Below, one piece after another: positions 1 through 6,493 of a stretch of 30,195 bases of DNA (the first letter of the stretch is position 1; each line of letters begins with the position of its first letter). The notes below the pieces were generated by a model. That model did no database searches. It was not told where the DNA came from and saw only the letters and a list, made by a program, of their open reading frames with translations. The position numbers and the translations under genes are program-made. The DNA comes from a virus: positions 1 through 30,195 of IMG/VR virus record IMGVR_UViG_3300046714_000721. The stretch is one strand, 5' to 3'.

Positions 1-273
1 ATGAGTTTGGCTGTCGCGCCCTCGGTCATGACGTCCGGCCCGTTCGGGAGGTGCCACGTGGCTAGCATCTACCTCCCCGCGCCGGGCACGAAATACGGCC
101 CATGCCCGGAGCCATGCCAGCACCGCGATTGCGCGCGCACGAGAGCGGACGCGGCCATCGAGTGCCCCTACTGCCACAAGGCGATCGGATACGAACGGGC
201 CGCCACCGACGCCGGAGACGGCCTCGCCCACGAGACTTGCGCCTACCTACACTTCAGAGGAGCCGGAGCGTGA
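1..273 (+). CDS. small Cys-rich, probably zinc-binding protein
   Basis: This is a 90-residue protein of unknown function. It has CPEPC and then CPYC with a later HETC, spaced like a small zinc finger or treble clef (an inference). The ATG at position 1 is followed by A, giving ATGA, which fits a 4-base overlap with a gene lying outside the window. A GTG at 58 preceded by GGGAGG (46-51) is an alternative start. It would give a 71-residue protein that keeps all the CPxxC-type motifs, and the first 19 residues look less protein-like than the rest. The 3' end overlaps the next gene by GTGA. Confidence 0.6.
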   Translation: MSLAVAPSVMTSGPFGRCHVASIYLPAPGTKYGPCPEPCQHRDCARTRADAAIECPYCHKAIGYERAATDAGDGLAHETCAYLHFRGAGA

Positions 274-515
274 CCACGAAGAAAATGCCGACCATGGGGC
301 CCTGCTCCTGTAAGCCCGGAGAGCAGCGCGACAACTGCCCGAACTGCGAAGGCTCGGGCAGGGCGATTGACTGGCGGCGCTACCACTCCGAGCGGAAGCA
401 TGAGCCCACCCTCGCCGACCTGAGAGCCGCCGCGGTCGCCGAGTACGAGGAGGCGCTGGCGGCCGGGTACAAGGAAGATCTGCGGCCTGAGTTCCGGCCG
501 AAGGGGAGCCGATGA
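270..515 (+). CDS. small Cys-rich protein
   Basis: This 81-residue protein has no recognised function. Its N-terminal third carries CSC and CPNC spaced by about ten residues and followed by GSGR, a DnaJ-type or zinc-ribbon-like knuckle. The rest is charged and helical, with an Ala/Glu stretch. The start is the GTG at 270, inside the overlap with the upstream stop, with AGAGGAG at 256-262 as ribosome-binding site. It ends in an ATGA overlap with a still smaller Cys-rich gene. Metal binding is inferred from the cysteines only. Confidence 0.6.
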   Translation: MTTKKMPTMGPCSCKPGEQRDNCPNCEGSGRAIDWRRYHSERKHEPTLADLRAAAVAEYEEALAAGYKEDLRPEFRPKGSR

Positions 516-628
516 ACGCCACCGAGACCTACGGATTCTGCGAGGCTGGCCGATGCCCGAACCCTGGGCTCTGCCAGAGATGCCACCGCTGCGACCGCTG
601 CTGCCGCTGCTTCGAGCCGCGCACATGA
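512..628 (+). CDS. 38-residue Cys-rich microprotein
   Basis: This very short frame sits between two genes with ATGA overlaps at both ends (512-515 and 625-628), and AGGGGAG lies 7-10 bases upstream of its ATG. The protein has eight cysteines in 38 residues, at regular CxxC spacings (CQRC, CDRC, then CRC). Such density suggests metal binding, perhaps as a single zinc knuckle. The exact overlap signals on both sides are the main argument that it is translated. The function is unknown. Confidence 0.55.
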   Translation: MNATETYGFCEAGRCPNPGLCQRCHRCDRCCRCFEPRT

Positions 629-1071
629 GCGGCGCCGGGACCTGCCCGAAGGGCCACGCCCTCCACTGGTCGAGCGGCGGGCGCCGCTGGTGCCAGCCCT
701 GCGCCACCTACATCGACGGCCCGCGGGGCGCCATCCGCTCGCCGAAGGACGTCGCCAACCTGCTGATCGCCTCGCTCACCACGGAGGCCTTCGAGCTGGG
801 CCACGGCCTGATCCCGAAGTCGTACCCCTACGTCGCGCTCATGACCGAGGGGATCAGCGTCGAGACCTACGATGCGGCCCTCAACCTGCTCGAGGGCCTC
901 GGATTCATCCTGCACAACCACGACGAGATCCGGCCTGGGCCGCGCTTCGCCGAGCTGGCCGCGATGGCCGCTCGGCTCTTGAAGCAGGAGGCCGAGCGCC
1001 GGGCCGCCGAGCGCCATGTTCCACGTGGAACGTTTTGGGCCGGACGGCGCCAGGGGCCCGCGCGTGGGTAG
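625..1071 (+). CDS. zinc-ribbon / winged-helix-like protein
   Basis: This 148-residue protein starts at an ATGA overlap. Residues 7-26 contain CPKGH and CQPC, a likely zinc ribbon. The middle (about 35-110) is a mixed alpha/beta segment whose YDAALNLLEGLGFI helix and following strand resemble a winged-helix recognition region. The C-terminus is an Ala/Arg/Glu helix followed by a Gly/Arg tail. DNA binding is an inference, and I do not recognise the family. Its last codons overlap the parS-like palindrome at 1017-1032, encoding HVPRGTF there. Confidence 0.6.
   Translation: MSGAGTCPKGHALHWSSGGRRWCQPCATYIDGPRGAIRSPKDVANLLIASLTTEAFELGHGLIPKSYPYVALMTEGISVETYDAALNLLEGLGFILHNHDEIRPGPRFAELAAMAARLLKQEAERRAAERHVPRGTFWAGRRQGPARG
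1017..1032. promoter_or_regulatory. parS-like palindrome (candidate ParB binding site)
   Basis: The 16 bases TGTTCCACGTGGAACG contain a perfect 14-base palindrome (1018-1031). Chromosomal parS sites bound by ParB have the form TGTTtCACGTGaAACA, and the C/G variant TGTTCCACGTGGAAC is known from Pseudomonas. Only the last base differs from the 16-base palindrome. The site lies in the 3' end of the preceding gene, just before the likely start of the next. I found no second full copy in the window. Binding by host ParB, or by any phage protein, is inferred from sequence alone. Confidence 0.5.
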
Positions 1072-1369
1072 GGATCTCGGGAGATACCGGCGGCGCTATG
1101 AAGGCACCCAGCGAGGGCTCGAGGTGCGCGCCGAGTGGAAGGACAAGAACAAGCGGAGGCTCTACGGCTACGTCGTGGAGCATCGGCGAAAGATGCGGCT
1201 GCTCGAGGAGGCCGGGACCGCTCTCCGCCTCCGCTGGCCGCTATACACCGGGCAGGGGGAGCCCGGGACCGGGCCGGCTGGCCCATCCTCTGCGGCGGCG
1301 GGCGCATTGCACCGATCGGCTCAGCCCGCCGCCGCGCTTTCGGCCGTCAAGAAAAGGGGGAGGCGATGA
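1064..1369 (+). CDS. small basic hypothetical protein
   Basis: With the GTG at 1064 (AGGGG at 1052-1056 as ribosome-binding site, 8-base overlap with the upstream gene) this is a 101-residue protein. An ATG at 1016 in the same frame would add 16 residues beginning MFHVER, but it has no good ribosome-binding site and its bases are those of the parS-like palindrome. The N-terminal 65 residues are Arg-rich and plausibly helical. From about residue 70 the protein turns into low-complexity Gly/Pro/Ala over DNA that forms strong hairpins. It ends in an ATGA overlap with the next gene. The function is unknown. Confidence 0.5.
   Translation: MGRDLGRYRRRYEGTQRGLEVRAEWKDKNKRRLYGYVVEHRRKMRLLEEAGTALRLRWPLYTGQGEPGTGPAGPSSAAAGALHRSAQPAAALSAVKKRGRR
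1292..1335. repeat. 12-bp perfect inverted repeat (strong hairpin)
   Basis: GCGGCGGCGGGC (1292-1303) and its exact complement GCCCGCCGCCGC (1324-1335) can form an all-GC 12-bp stem with a 20-base loop. The loop itself contains the palindrome CCGATCGG (1312-1319). Only a short T-run (GCTTT) follows, so a classical rho-independent terminator is uncertain. It lies inside the low-complexity end of a small gene and upstream of the recombination operon, where an attenuator or a pause/processing site would make sense. Confidence 0.55.
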
Positions 1370-1581
1370 TCTGGAACGGAGACGCCCTGCCGCCTGGCCG
1401 CGCCAAGTTCGGCCCGAGCGGATTCCACAACCTATGCCGGGCCGCTCGCAAGCCGTACTCCTGGCTCCCGGCCCTTCTCCTCGTCGCCTACGCGGCCGTC
1501 TTCTGTGCCGCCGTCTGGACCTTTCTCCGGGCCTTCGACAAGGCCCTTTTCATCCACGATCAGCTCCTTCGCGGGCGCTGA
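1366..1581 (+). CDS. small single-pass membrane protein
   Basis: This is a 71-residue protein with one clear hydrophobic helix (about residues 33-55, from WLPALLLV to AAVWTFL), flanked by basic residues. The start is the ATG at 1366 in an ATGA overlap, with a strong AGGGGGAGG just upstream (about 1355-1363). The Arg/Lys-rich N-terminal flank suggests an N-in orientation. It sits directly before the recombination genes. Roles such as superinfection exclusion, or holin-like membrane activity, cannot be told from sequence. No lysis gene is adjacent, which argues weakly against a holin. Confidence 0.6.
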   Translation: MIWNGDALPPGRAKFGPSGFHNLCRAARKPYSWLPALLLVAYAAVFCAAVWTFLRAFDKALFIHDQLLRGR

Positions 1582-1602
1582 TCCAATCTCAAGGGGGAAC
1601 CG

Positions 1603-2502
1603 ATGGAACCGAAGACCGAAGAACAACCCGCCCCGCAGAGCACCGCCCTGGCGCGTCTCGACGCTCAAGAGCTCATCAAGATCGCCCTCGAGCAGAATGC
1701 CGACATCGACAAGCTCGAGCGACTGTTCGGGCTGGCGAAGGAGATCCGCGCCGAGCAGGCCCGCTCGGCATGGTACGCGGCGATGGCCGAATTCCAAGCG
1801 CGATGCCCGGCCCCGAAGAAGGACCGGACGGCCAGCATGGGGACCTTCACCTTCAAGTACGCCACCCTCCAAGAATGGATGCGGGCGATCCTCCCGACGA
1901 TGGGCGATTGCGGCCTGGCCGTCTCCTTCGAGACGAGTCAGGGCCCGGCCAGCGTCTCGGCCCGCTGCGTCATCTCCCACGCCCTGGGCCACGCGGAGCG
2001 GAGCGGCACGATCGAGATGCCGATCCCGAAGCCGCTGCCGGACGGCAAGGGAGCGAACGAGATGCAGCGGGTTGGGATCTCGCTCACCTACGCGATGCGG
2101 AACGCGCTGCGTTCGGTGATCGGGCTGGCGCCCGAGGACGGGGAGGACGAGGTCGCCGGGACTGGCTCGACGGTGCGCCAGCCGGCCCGCTCGGCTCCGC
2201 CCGCCCAGCCGGCGGCGCGCTCCGAGGCTCCCGCCCAGGCCGAGGGCGAGGTCCGCAGCTGGACCGGCCGGATCAAATCGGTGACCACGAGGAGCGGGGT
2301 CAAGAAGGCGACCGAGGAGGGCAAGAAGGACACGCCCTGGACGATCTACAACCTCGTCGCCGATCTCGGGCTCGAGTTCGGGACCTTCTCGGAGAGCCAC
2401 GCCAAGTTCGCGAAGGAGGCCGGCACCTCGAGGGTCAAGATCGAGTACCGGGTCAACGGCTCCCGCCTCTCCGTGGTCAGCATCGACGCGGCGCATGAGT
2501 AA
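1603..2502 (+). CDS. erf: Erf-family single-strand DNA annealing protein
   Basis: This 299-residue protein matches the ERF family of phage recombinases, which anneal complementary single strands during recombination-dependent replication or genome circularisation. Family hallmarks are visible: a helical N-terminus, FKYATLQEWMRAILPTM near residue 85, GLAVSFET, and the signature MQRVGISLTYAMRNALRSVI at about 153-172, followed by an acidic EDGEDE. A Pro/Ala linker (about 185-220) leads to a second domain of about 80 residues, rich in beta strands and OB-fold-like by inference. GGGGGAA precedes the ATG. The neighbouring nuclease and coiled-coil genes form the usual recombination operon. Confidence 0.88.
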   Translation: MEPKTEEQPAPQSTALARLDAQELIKIALEQNADIDKLERLFGLAKEIRAEQARSAWYAAMAEFQARCPAPKKDRTASMGTFTFKYATLQEWMRAILPTMGDCGLAVSFETSQGPASVSARCVISHALGHAERSGTIEMPIPKPLPDGKGANEMQRVGISLTYAMRNALRSVIGLAPEDGEDEVAGTGSTVRQPARSAPPAQPAARSEAPAQAEGEVRSWTGRIKSVTTRSGVKKATEEGKKDTPWTIYNLVADLGLEFGTFSESHAKFAKEAGTSRVKIEYRVNGSRLSVVSIDAAHE

Positions 2503-3004
2503 TCCCAGGGTCACGGATATTCTGCGGGAGGCCGGGCTCATCGACGCCACTTGGTACACGACCCAGGGGCGGGATCTCGGCACCGCAGTGCACGCGGCCT
2601 CGGCCTATCTCGACGAGGGGCGGCTCGACTGGTCGACGGTCGACCCGCTTGTCGCCCCTCGGCTCCGCTCCTACCAGAAGTTCCTCGAGGAGATGCGCCC
2701 GGCCATCGTCAGCATCGAGGAGACGGTCGCCAACCCGACGCTGGGCTACATCGGGCACGTGGACCGCACCCTTGAGATCAACGGGCGCTTCGGCGTGCTC
2801 GATCTCAAGTCTCCGGCCCGCGCCCCCTGGCATCCGATCCAGCTCGCGCTCTACGCCGGCTGCTACCGGGGCCCGGTCGCGCGATGGAACCTCTACCTCT
2901 CCGACACGAATTACCAACTCGTCGAGCACCGCGGCCGGCGTGATTGGGAGGTTGCGAAGGCCGCGATCACCCTTGCATCATGGAGGAGGAACTGTGCAGC
3001 CTGA
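2495..3004 (+). CDS. PD-(D/E)XK exonuclease (RecB/Cas4-like)
   Basis: This 169-residue protein overlaps the Erf gene by 8 bases. It shows the core of the PD-(D/E)XK nuclease superfamily: GHVDR at about 87-91, VLDLKS at about 101-106 (the D-x-K pair), and the downstream QLALYA helix typical of RecB/Cas4-type phage exonucleases. An early GTAVHAA supplies the usual His-containing helix. It probably resects duplex ends to make the single strands that Erf anneals. The length is at the short end for the family, but all core elements are present. Confidence 0.78.
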   Translation: MSNPRVTDILREAGLIDATWYTTQGRDLGTAVHAASAYLDEGRLDWSTVDPLVAPRLRSYQKFLEEMRPAIVSIEETVANPTLGYIGHVDRTLEINGRFGVLDLKSPARAPWHPIQLALYAGCYRGPVARWNLYLSDTNYQLVEHRGRRDWEVAKAAITLASWRRNCAA

Positions 3005-3707
3005 AACCGGAATGATCCAGATCGAGAGGCCCGGCCCGCCGGCCATCGTCGCCGAGTTGGCACCACTGGTGGCTCTGGCGCGGTCGTTCAAGGTCAACGA
3101 CAAGGACTCCCACGCCGAGGCGCTCGAGATATGCAAACGCTTCCGCCAGGGCGAGCGTGGCATCGAAGACCACTTCGCGCGCGCCAAGAAGGCGGCCAGC
3201 GACGCACACAAGGAGCTCGTGCGATCCATCGCCGGACTGGTGGGCCCTATCGCCGAGGCCCGCGGCATCATCGAAGGAACGAGCCGGGCCTTCGAGAAGC
3301 AGGAGGAGCAGAAGGCGGCGGCCCTGCAGCGCGAGTTGCAGGAGCGGGCCAGGAAGGAGGAGGAGGAGCGGCAGCTCATGGACGCGATCGAGGCCGAGCA
3401 GGCCGGCGACTCCGGGGCGGCGGAGGCGATCCTACAGGAGCAGGCGGCGGCGCCACAGACCATCGTCGAGGCCCAGGTCGCCAAGGTGGCCGGCGCCTCG
3501 AGCTCGAAGCGGTACGCGGCGGAGATCTTCGACCCGCTGGCCCTCGTCCGATTCGTCGCTGCGAACCCTCAATGGCTCTCCCTGCTCGAGGTCGACCGGC
3601 TGGCTGAGGAGCACCCGAACCTCAACCGGCTGGCGACCGCCCAGCGCGACGGGCTCAATTTCCCGGGGGTGCGCCCGATCGAGAAGACCGTCAGGCTCTA
3701 CCGGTAG
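2994..3707 (+). CDS. coiled-coil protein of the recombination module
   Basis: The start is the GTG at 2994, with a very strong GGAGGAGG at 2982-2989, giving 237 residues. An ATG at 3012 is the alternative. The N-terminal half is helical. Residues about 95-150 are a Glu/Lys/Arg/Gln coiled coil. The C-terminal 80 residues (KRYAAEIFDPLALV through LNFPGVRPIE) resemble a domain I recall as common in phage proteins encoded beside annealing proteins and nucleases, ending in an N-x-PGV-type motif. No catalytic function is evident. A structural or accessory role in recombination is inferred from its position. Confidence 0.65.
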   Translation: MQPETGMIQIERPGPPAIVAELAPLVALARSFKVNDKDSHAEALEICKRFRQGERGIEDHFARAKKAASDAHKELVRSIAGLVGPIAEARGIIEGTSRAFEKQEEQKAAALQRELQERARKEEEERQLMDAIEAEQAGDSGAAEAILQEQAAAPQTIVEAQVAKVAGASSSKRYAAEIFDPLALVRFVAANPQWLSLLEVDRLAEEHPNLNRLATAQRDGLNFPGVRPIEKTVRLYR

Positions 3708-3711
3708 ACCA

Positions 3712-4470
3712 GTGCCGAACCGCATCATCAGAGAATCGTCGAGGTTCTCCCGCAGCCTGGCCCGGCTCTCGAGCGACGCGGAGCGGGTCTGGTGGCGGAT
3801 GAATACGGTCTTCGACGACTTCGGGAGGTATTACGGCGACATCGAGCCGATGCTGGCGGCGGCATTTCCGGTCGGCGGGATCGGCCTATCAACGGAAGGG
3901 TTCAAGCGGAGCCTCGAGGAGCTCGCGGCGGTCGATTGCATCCGGTTCTATGAGGTCGACGGCCGGCGCTATGTCTATGTGCCGGCGTGGGATAAGCACC
4001 AGAGCCAGAGGGCAAAAGTGAGCAAGTTCCCAGACCCCGTGCGATCATCTGCGATCATCTGCGATCATTTGCGCGCAGATGCGCCCGTAATCGAAGACGT
4101 AGTCGTAGACGTAATCGGGGGCGGAGTCGTAGTCGGGCCCGAGCCGGCCCGCCCCCAGGGCCAGCTCTACGTCGTCAGTTGTGACCCCTGCCGCGCCATG
4201 CTGCGGATGCTCAACGAGTTGACCGCCTCGTTCTTCAACGCCCCAGGGCGGACCGGCGAGTGGATGCACCAAGCCCACCAAGGGCGGCGCCTCGAGGCCG
4301 TCCTAGACGCGATCGCGCGTCAGGTCGGGAAGCTGAACCTCGACCCAAAGCGCCGCGGATGGCTCGCTCCGTCGGTCCTTTTCAAGCCGGAAAATTGGGA
4401 CACCACCATCAACAACCGGGATCCGAAAAAGCGGACCCTGGCGGATCTATTAGGGGAGGAGCCGAAGTGA
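3712..4470 (+). CDS. phage replication initiator / replisome organiser (DnaD-like)
   Basis: This 252-residue protein starts at the GTG at 3712. The N-terminal 105 residues (RIIRESSRFSRSLARLS, then FDDFGRYYGDIE, then WDKHQSQRAKVSKFPDP) match the winged-helix domain of phage replisome organisers, which begin with RIIKES and end with a W-x-KHQ-x-R motif. The C-terminus (GWLAPSVLFKPENWDTTINN) resembles the conserved C-terminal domain of phage replication proteins. The middle contains Val/Asp/Gly repeats encoded by short DNA repeats (4041-4134), as expected if the origin lies inside the gene, as in lambda O. It probably loads host helicase at the phage origin. Confidence 0.75.
   Translation: MPNRIIRESSRFSRSLARLSSDAERVWWRMNTVFDDFGRYYGDIEPMLAAAFPVGGIGLSTEGFKRSLEELAAVDCIRFYEVDGRRYVYVPAWDKHQSQRAKVSKFPDPVRSSAIICDHLRADAPVIEDVVVDVIGGGVVVGPEPARPQGQLYVVSCDPCRAMLRMLNELTASFFNAPGRTGEWMHQAHQGRRLEAVLDAIARQVGKLNLDPKRRGWLAPSVLFKPENWDTTINNRDPKKRTLADLLGEEPK
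4041..4134. repeat. iteron-like direct repeats; candidate replication origin
   Basis: Three tandem 10-base units GCGATCATCT/GCGATCATCT/GCGATCATTT occupy 4041-4070. The inverted element GCAGAT follows at 4075-4080. Four degenerate 12-base units follow: GTAATCGAAGAC, GTAGTCGTAGAC, GTAATCGGGGGC and GGAGTCGTAGTC (4087-4134). The 10-base period is not a multiple of three, so these copies encode different residues and protein-level selection does not explain them. Their place inside the initiator gene resembles origins of lambdoid phages, where the initiator binds iterons in its own gene. Origin function is inferred. Confidence 0.55.
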
Positions 4471-4841
4471 TACCGATCAAAGAGGCCGTGGAAAGGCTCG
4501 AGGCGCTGGCCCCCAGGATGGCCGCCGAGGAGCCGACGTTCTCATGCCCGTGGTGCCTGGACAGCGGGTTCTCGACACATGACCGGATCGTCAAGGGAGA
4601 CCCCTGCCAGCTCGCTCGATTCTGCGAGTCCTGTAAGGTCGGCCTGGCCGCCGAGGCGGGCTACTGGGCTGAAAAGCTCCGGGTCGACAAGCGGAGCCGC
4701 CGCAGGGCCGGCGAGACCATCGTCGGCCGATGGAGGAAGCGGATCAGGATCCACGAGCAGGGCCGCGCGCTTGAGCTGCGGGTAGACGAGATCGTGCAGG
4801 TCAGCAGCGCCGAGGAGGAACGGGCCGAGGGTGGCCGATGA
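4467..4841 (+). CDS. zinc-ribbon protein
   Basis: This 124-residue protein starts at a GTG in a GTGA overlap, with GGGGAGG just upstream (4453-4459). CPWC (residues about 27-30) and CESC (about 53-56) form a four-Cys zinc ribbon. The C-terminal half is very basic (KRSRRRAG, RWRKRIRI) and then acidic. It directly follows the replication initiator, where phages often carry helicase loaders or single-strand binding accessories, but I see no Walker motif. DNA or RNA binding is an inference from zinc ribbon plus charge. Confidence 0.6.
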   Translation: MIPIKEAVERLEALAPRMAAEEPTFSCPWCLDSGFSTHDRIVKGDPCQLARFCESCKVGLAAEAGYWAEKLRVDKRSRRRAGETIVGRWRKRIRIHEQGRALELRVDEIVQVSSAEEERAEGGR

Positions 4842-5389
4842 GCGCGACGAACAGGGGCGCGGCCCGCCTGAAAAATGACGGGTATCAGACCAAGCCGGAG
4901 ACGATCGCGGCGCTCCTGGCCTACTTGAAGCCCTATGGATCTTTCCTCGAGCCGTGCCGCGGCTCAGGGAACATCTACGACGCGGTGGCGCCGCTGGTGG
5001 CGACCGCGAGCTGGTGCGAGCTCACCGAGGGGATCGATTTCCTCGAGCACAAGCAACCCAGGATCTACGACTGGATCATCACCAACCCTCCGTACTCACT
5101 GGCGCGCGAGTTCGTGGAGGCCTCGCTCTCGAGGGCATGGAATGTGGCGATGCTGCTGCGGCTCAATTTCCTGGGCTCTGGCGGCCGGCGGGACTGGTGG
5201 CAGCCGCGGATCCCGACCGCGATCTTCGTGCTGGCGCCGCGGCCGTCGTTCCTCGATCGAGACGGGCGGCCGGTGCTGGGGAAGGACGGGCGCCCAGGGG
5301 TCGACGCCTGTGAATATGCGTGGTTCGTATGGTCGCGCCTCTATTCCGGGGTCCGCGTCATCAACTCAACCGAAGGAGGCAAGCGGTGA
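4838..5389 (+). CDS. adenine-specific DNA methyltransferase (NPPY type)
   Basis: This is a 183-residue class I methyltransferase. The AdoMet-binding motif appears as LEPCRGSGNIY near residues 37-47. The catalytic motif IV is DWIITNPPYSLA (NPPY at about 83-86), which is specific for amino-group methylation of adenine in DNA (N4-cytosine is less likely). The protein is short, so target recognition must rest on small loops or on a partner. No restriction nuclease is adjacent, so it is probably an orphan phage enzyme for evading host restriction. It overlaps both neighbours by 4 bases. Confidence 0.75.
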   Translation: MSATNRGAARLKNDGYQTKPETIAALLAYLKPYGSFLEPCRGSGNIYDAVAPLVATASWCELTEGIDFLEHKQPRIYDWIITNPPYSLAREFVEASLSRAWNVAMLLRLNFLGSGGRRDWWQPRIPTAIFVLAPRPSFLDRDGRPVLGKDGRPGVDACEYAWFVWSRLYSGVRVINSTEGGKR

Positions 5390-5730
5390 AAAACGAAAAG
5401 GTGCAGTGGCTCGGCTCGAGGGCGACGCTCAAGATGACCGACGAGGCCGGGGTCGCCTCGGCGATCCTGACGGCGGTATCGTGTACCGCGGACGCCATGC
5501 TCGCGGCGGTCGCGCTGGTCGGCCAGGCGATCATCGTCCAGCGGAGCGTGCCGCTGATGTCGGTCCCTGGCAAGGCGACCGGCTTCTCAGTGAAGGACGT
5601 CGACGACGACGGAGTCCATATCCTCGAGGTGCGGTTGACGATCGAGGGGCCGCGCGCGCTCGGCGATTTCGTCGGGCTCAGGATCGGCGTGGAGGCCGCA
5701 CAACAGACGCTCGGCCAGGAACCCCGCTGA
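5386..5730 (+). CDS. hypothetical protein
   Basis: This 114-residue protein starts at a GTG within a GTGA overlap, with GAAGGAGG at about 5372-5379. It is small and soluble-looking, with alternating strands and an Ala/Val-rich helix around residues 25-50 (AILTAVSCTADAMLAAVALVGQAII). That helix is hydrophobic but interrupted, so I do not call it a membrane segment with confidence. No family is recognised. It sits among modification genes. Confidence 0.5.
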   Translation: MKNEKVQWLGSRATLKMTDEAGVASAILTAVSCTADAMLAAVALVGQAIIVQRSVPLMSVPGKATGFSVKDVDDDGVHILEVRLTIEGPRALGDFVGLRIGVEAAQQTLGQEPR

Positions 5731-5996
5731 TGCCCGACAATCCCGATAAGAGCGCAGAGGAGATCGTGCTGCCGGATTATGTGAACGTGGCTCTGACTGA
5801 AGTGGTAATGACCGCGAGGCTCACCGGCAAGCATATCGAATACGACTTCACGAAGGCCCGCCGCGCCATCAAGCGGATGGAATGCGAAAGTCGGGCTGAC
5901 GAGCAGCGCAAGTTCTTCGGGCTGAGCAAGGTGCAACGCGAGAATCGGATCATCTGGCTACTGGCCGACGCGCTGGAGAAGGGGGAATGGCGATGA
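5730..5996 (+). CDS. hypothetical protein
   Basis: This 88-residue protein follows its neighbour with a TGATG overlap. It is helical and charged, with FTKARRAIKRMECESRADEQRKFFGLSK-like amphipathic stretches and an IIWLLADALEKGEW end. It could be a small regulatory or protein-binding factor, but no motif decides this. The end overlaps the next gene by ATGA. Confidence 0.5.
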   Translation: MPDNPDKSAEEIVLPDYVNVALTEVVMTARLTGKHIEYDFTKARRAIKRMECESRADEQRKFFGLSKVQRENRIIWLLADALEKGEWR

Positions 5997-6493
5997 CTGA
6001 GCAGCGGTGCCCGACCTTCAACTGCGGTAAGCCGCGCTTCCATCTGCCTCCGCATGGCCGGCCCGAGCGGCCCATCGGTTCCGACTCCACCCTCTCCAAG
6101 CGCGACGCGGTTCAGATGTGCCGGGAGGGGTGTCATGGGGAGTCCGCTCCGAGCGAGACGGAGAGTGCGCCCACTGACAAGCCGCCCGCAGACCTACTCG
6201 CCGCAGCGCATGAGGATGTAGACGTGCTAGCCATTGCCGAGATTACGCTAGATGGTCCAGAGGTATTCGCTGCCCGATTACTGAAAGCCCACGTCGCCAT
6301 CGACCGGGCGGTGGGGGGGCTTCTCAGGCGGTGTTGTGCAATGGAAAAGCAGGCCCTCTCCAAGCGCGACGCGGAATGGAGGGAGGCGGCCAAAGAGGAA
6401 TGCTCAGAGCTGGAACTGCGCGACGAGCCGTTCCACCATACCCGATGTTCCGCTTGCCGCACCGTCGCAAGGATGGAGGGAAAGGAGGGGTGA
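5993..6493 (+). CDS. hypothetical Cys-containing protein in a compositionally distinct segment
   Basis: The protein has 166 residues from the ATG at 5993 (ATGA overlap, AGGGGGA about 7 bases upstream). An ATG at 5987 would add two residues. It has CPTFNCGK at the N-terminus and CSAC near the end, so metal binding is possible. An acidic Ser/Thr/Pro stretch separates helical parts. Codon use differs from the neighbours: third positions hold many more A/T bases (for example around 6215-6300), and the CTCGAG motif common elsewhere is absent. This suggests recent acquisition. The function is unknown. Confidence 0.5.
   Translation: MTEQRCPTFNCGKPRFHLPPHGRPERPIGSDSTLSKRDAVQMCREGCHGESAPSETESAPTDKPPADLLAAAHEDVDVLAIAEITLDGPEVFAARLLKAHVAIDRAVGGLLRRCCAMEKQALSKRDAEWREAAKEECSELELRDEPFHHTRCSACRTVARMEGKEG

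Noticed and set aside
53-62. Palindrome GCCACGTGGC with the CCACGTGG core of parS
   Set aside because: Only about 10 of 16 parS positions match and the outer bases that matter for ParB binding differ.
1366-1581. Small membrane protein as holin
   Set aside because: One hydrophobic helix fits, but it lies in the early region beside recombination genes, without an endolysin.
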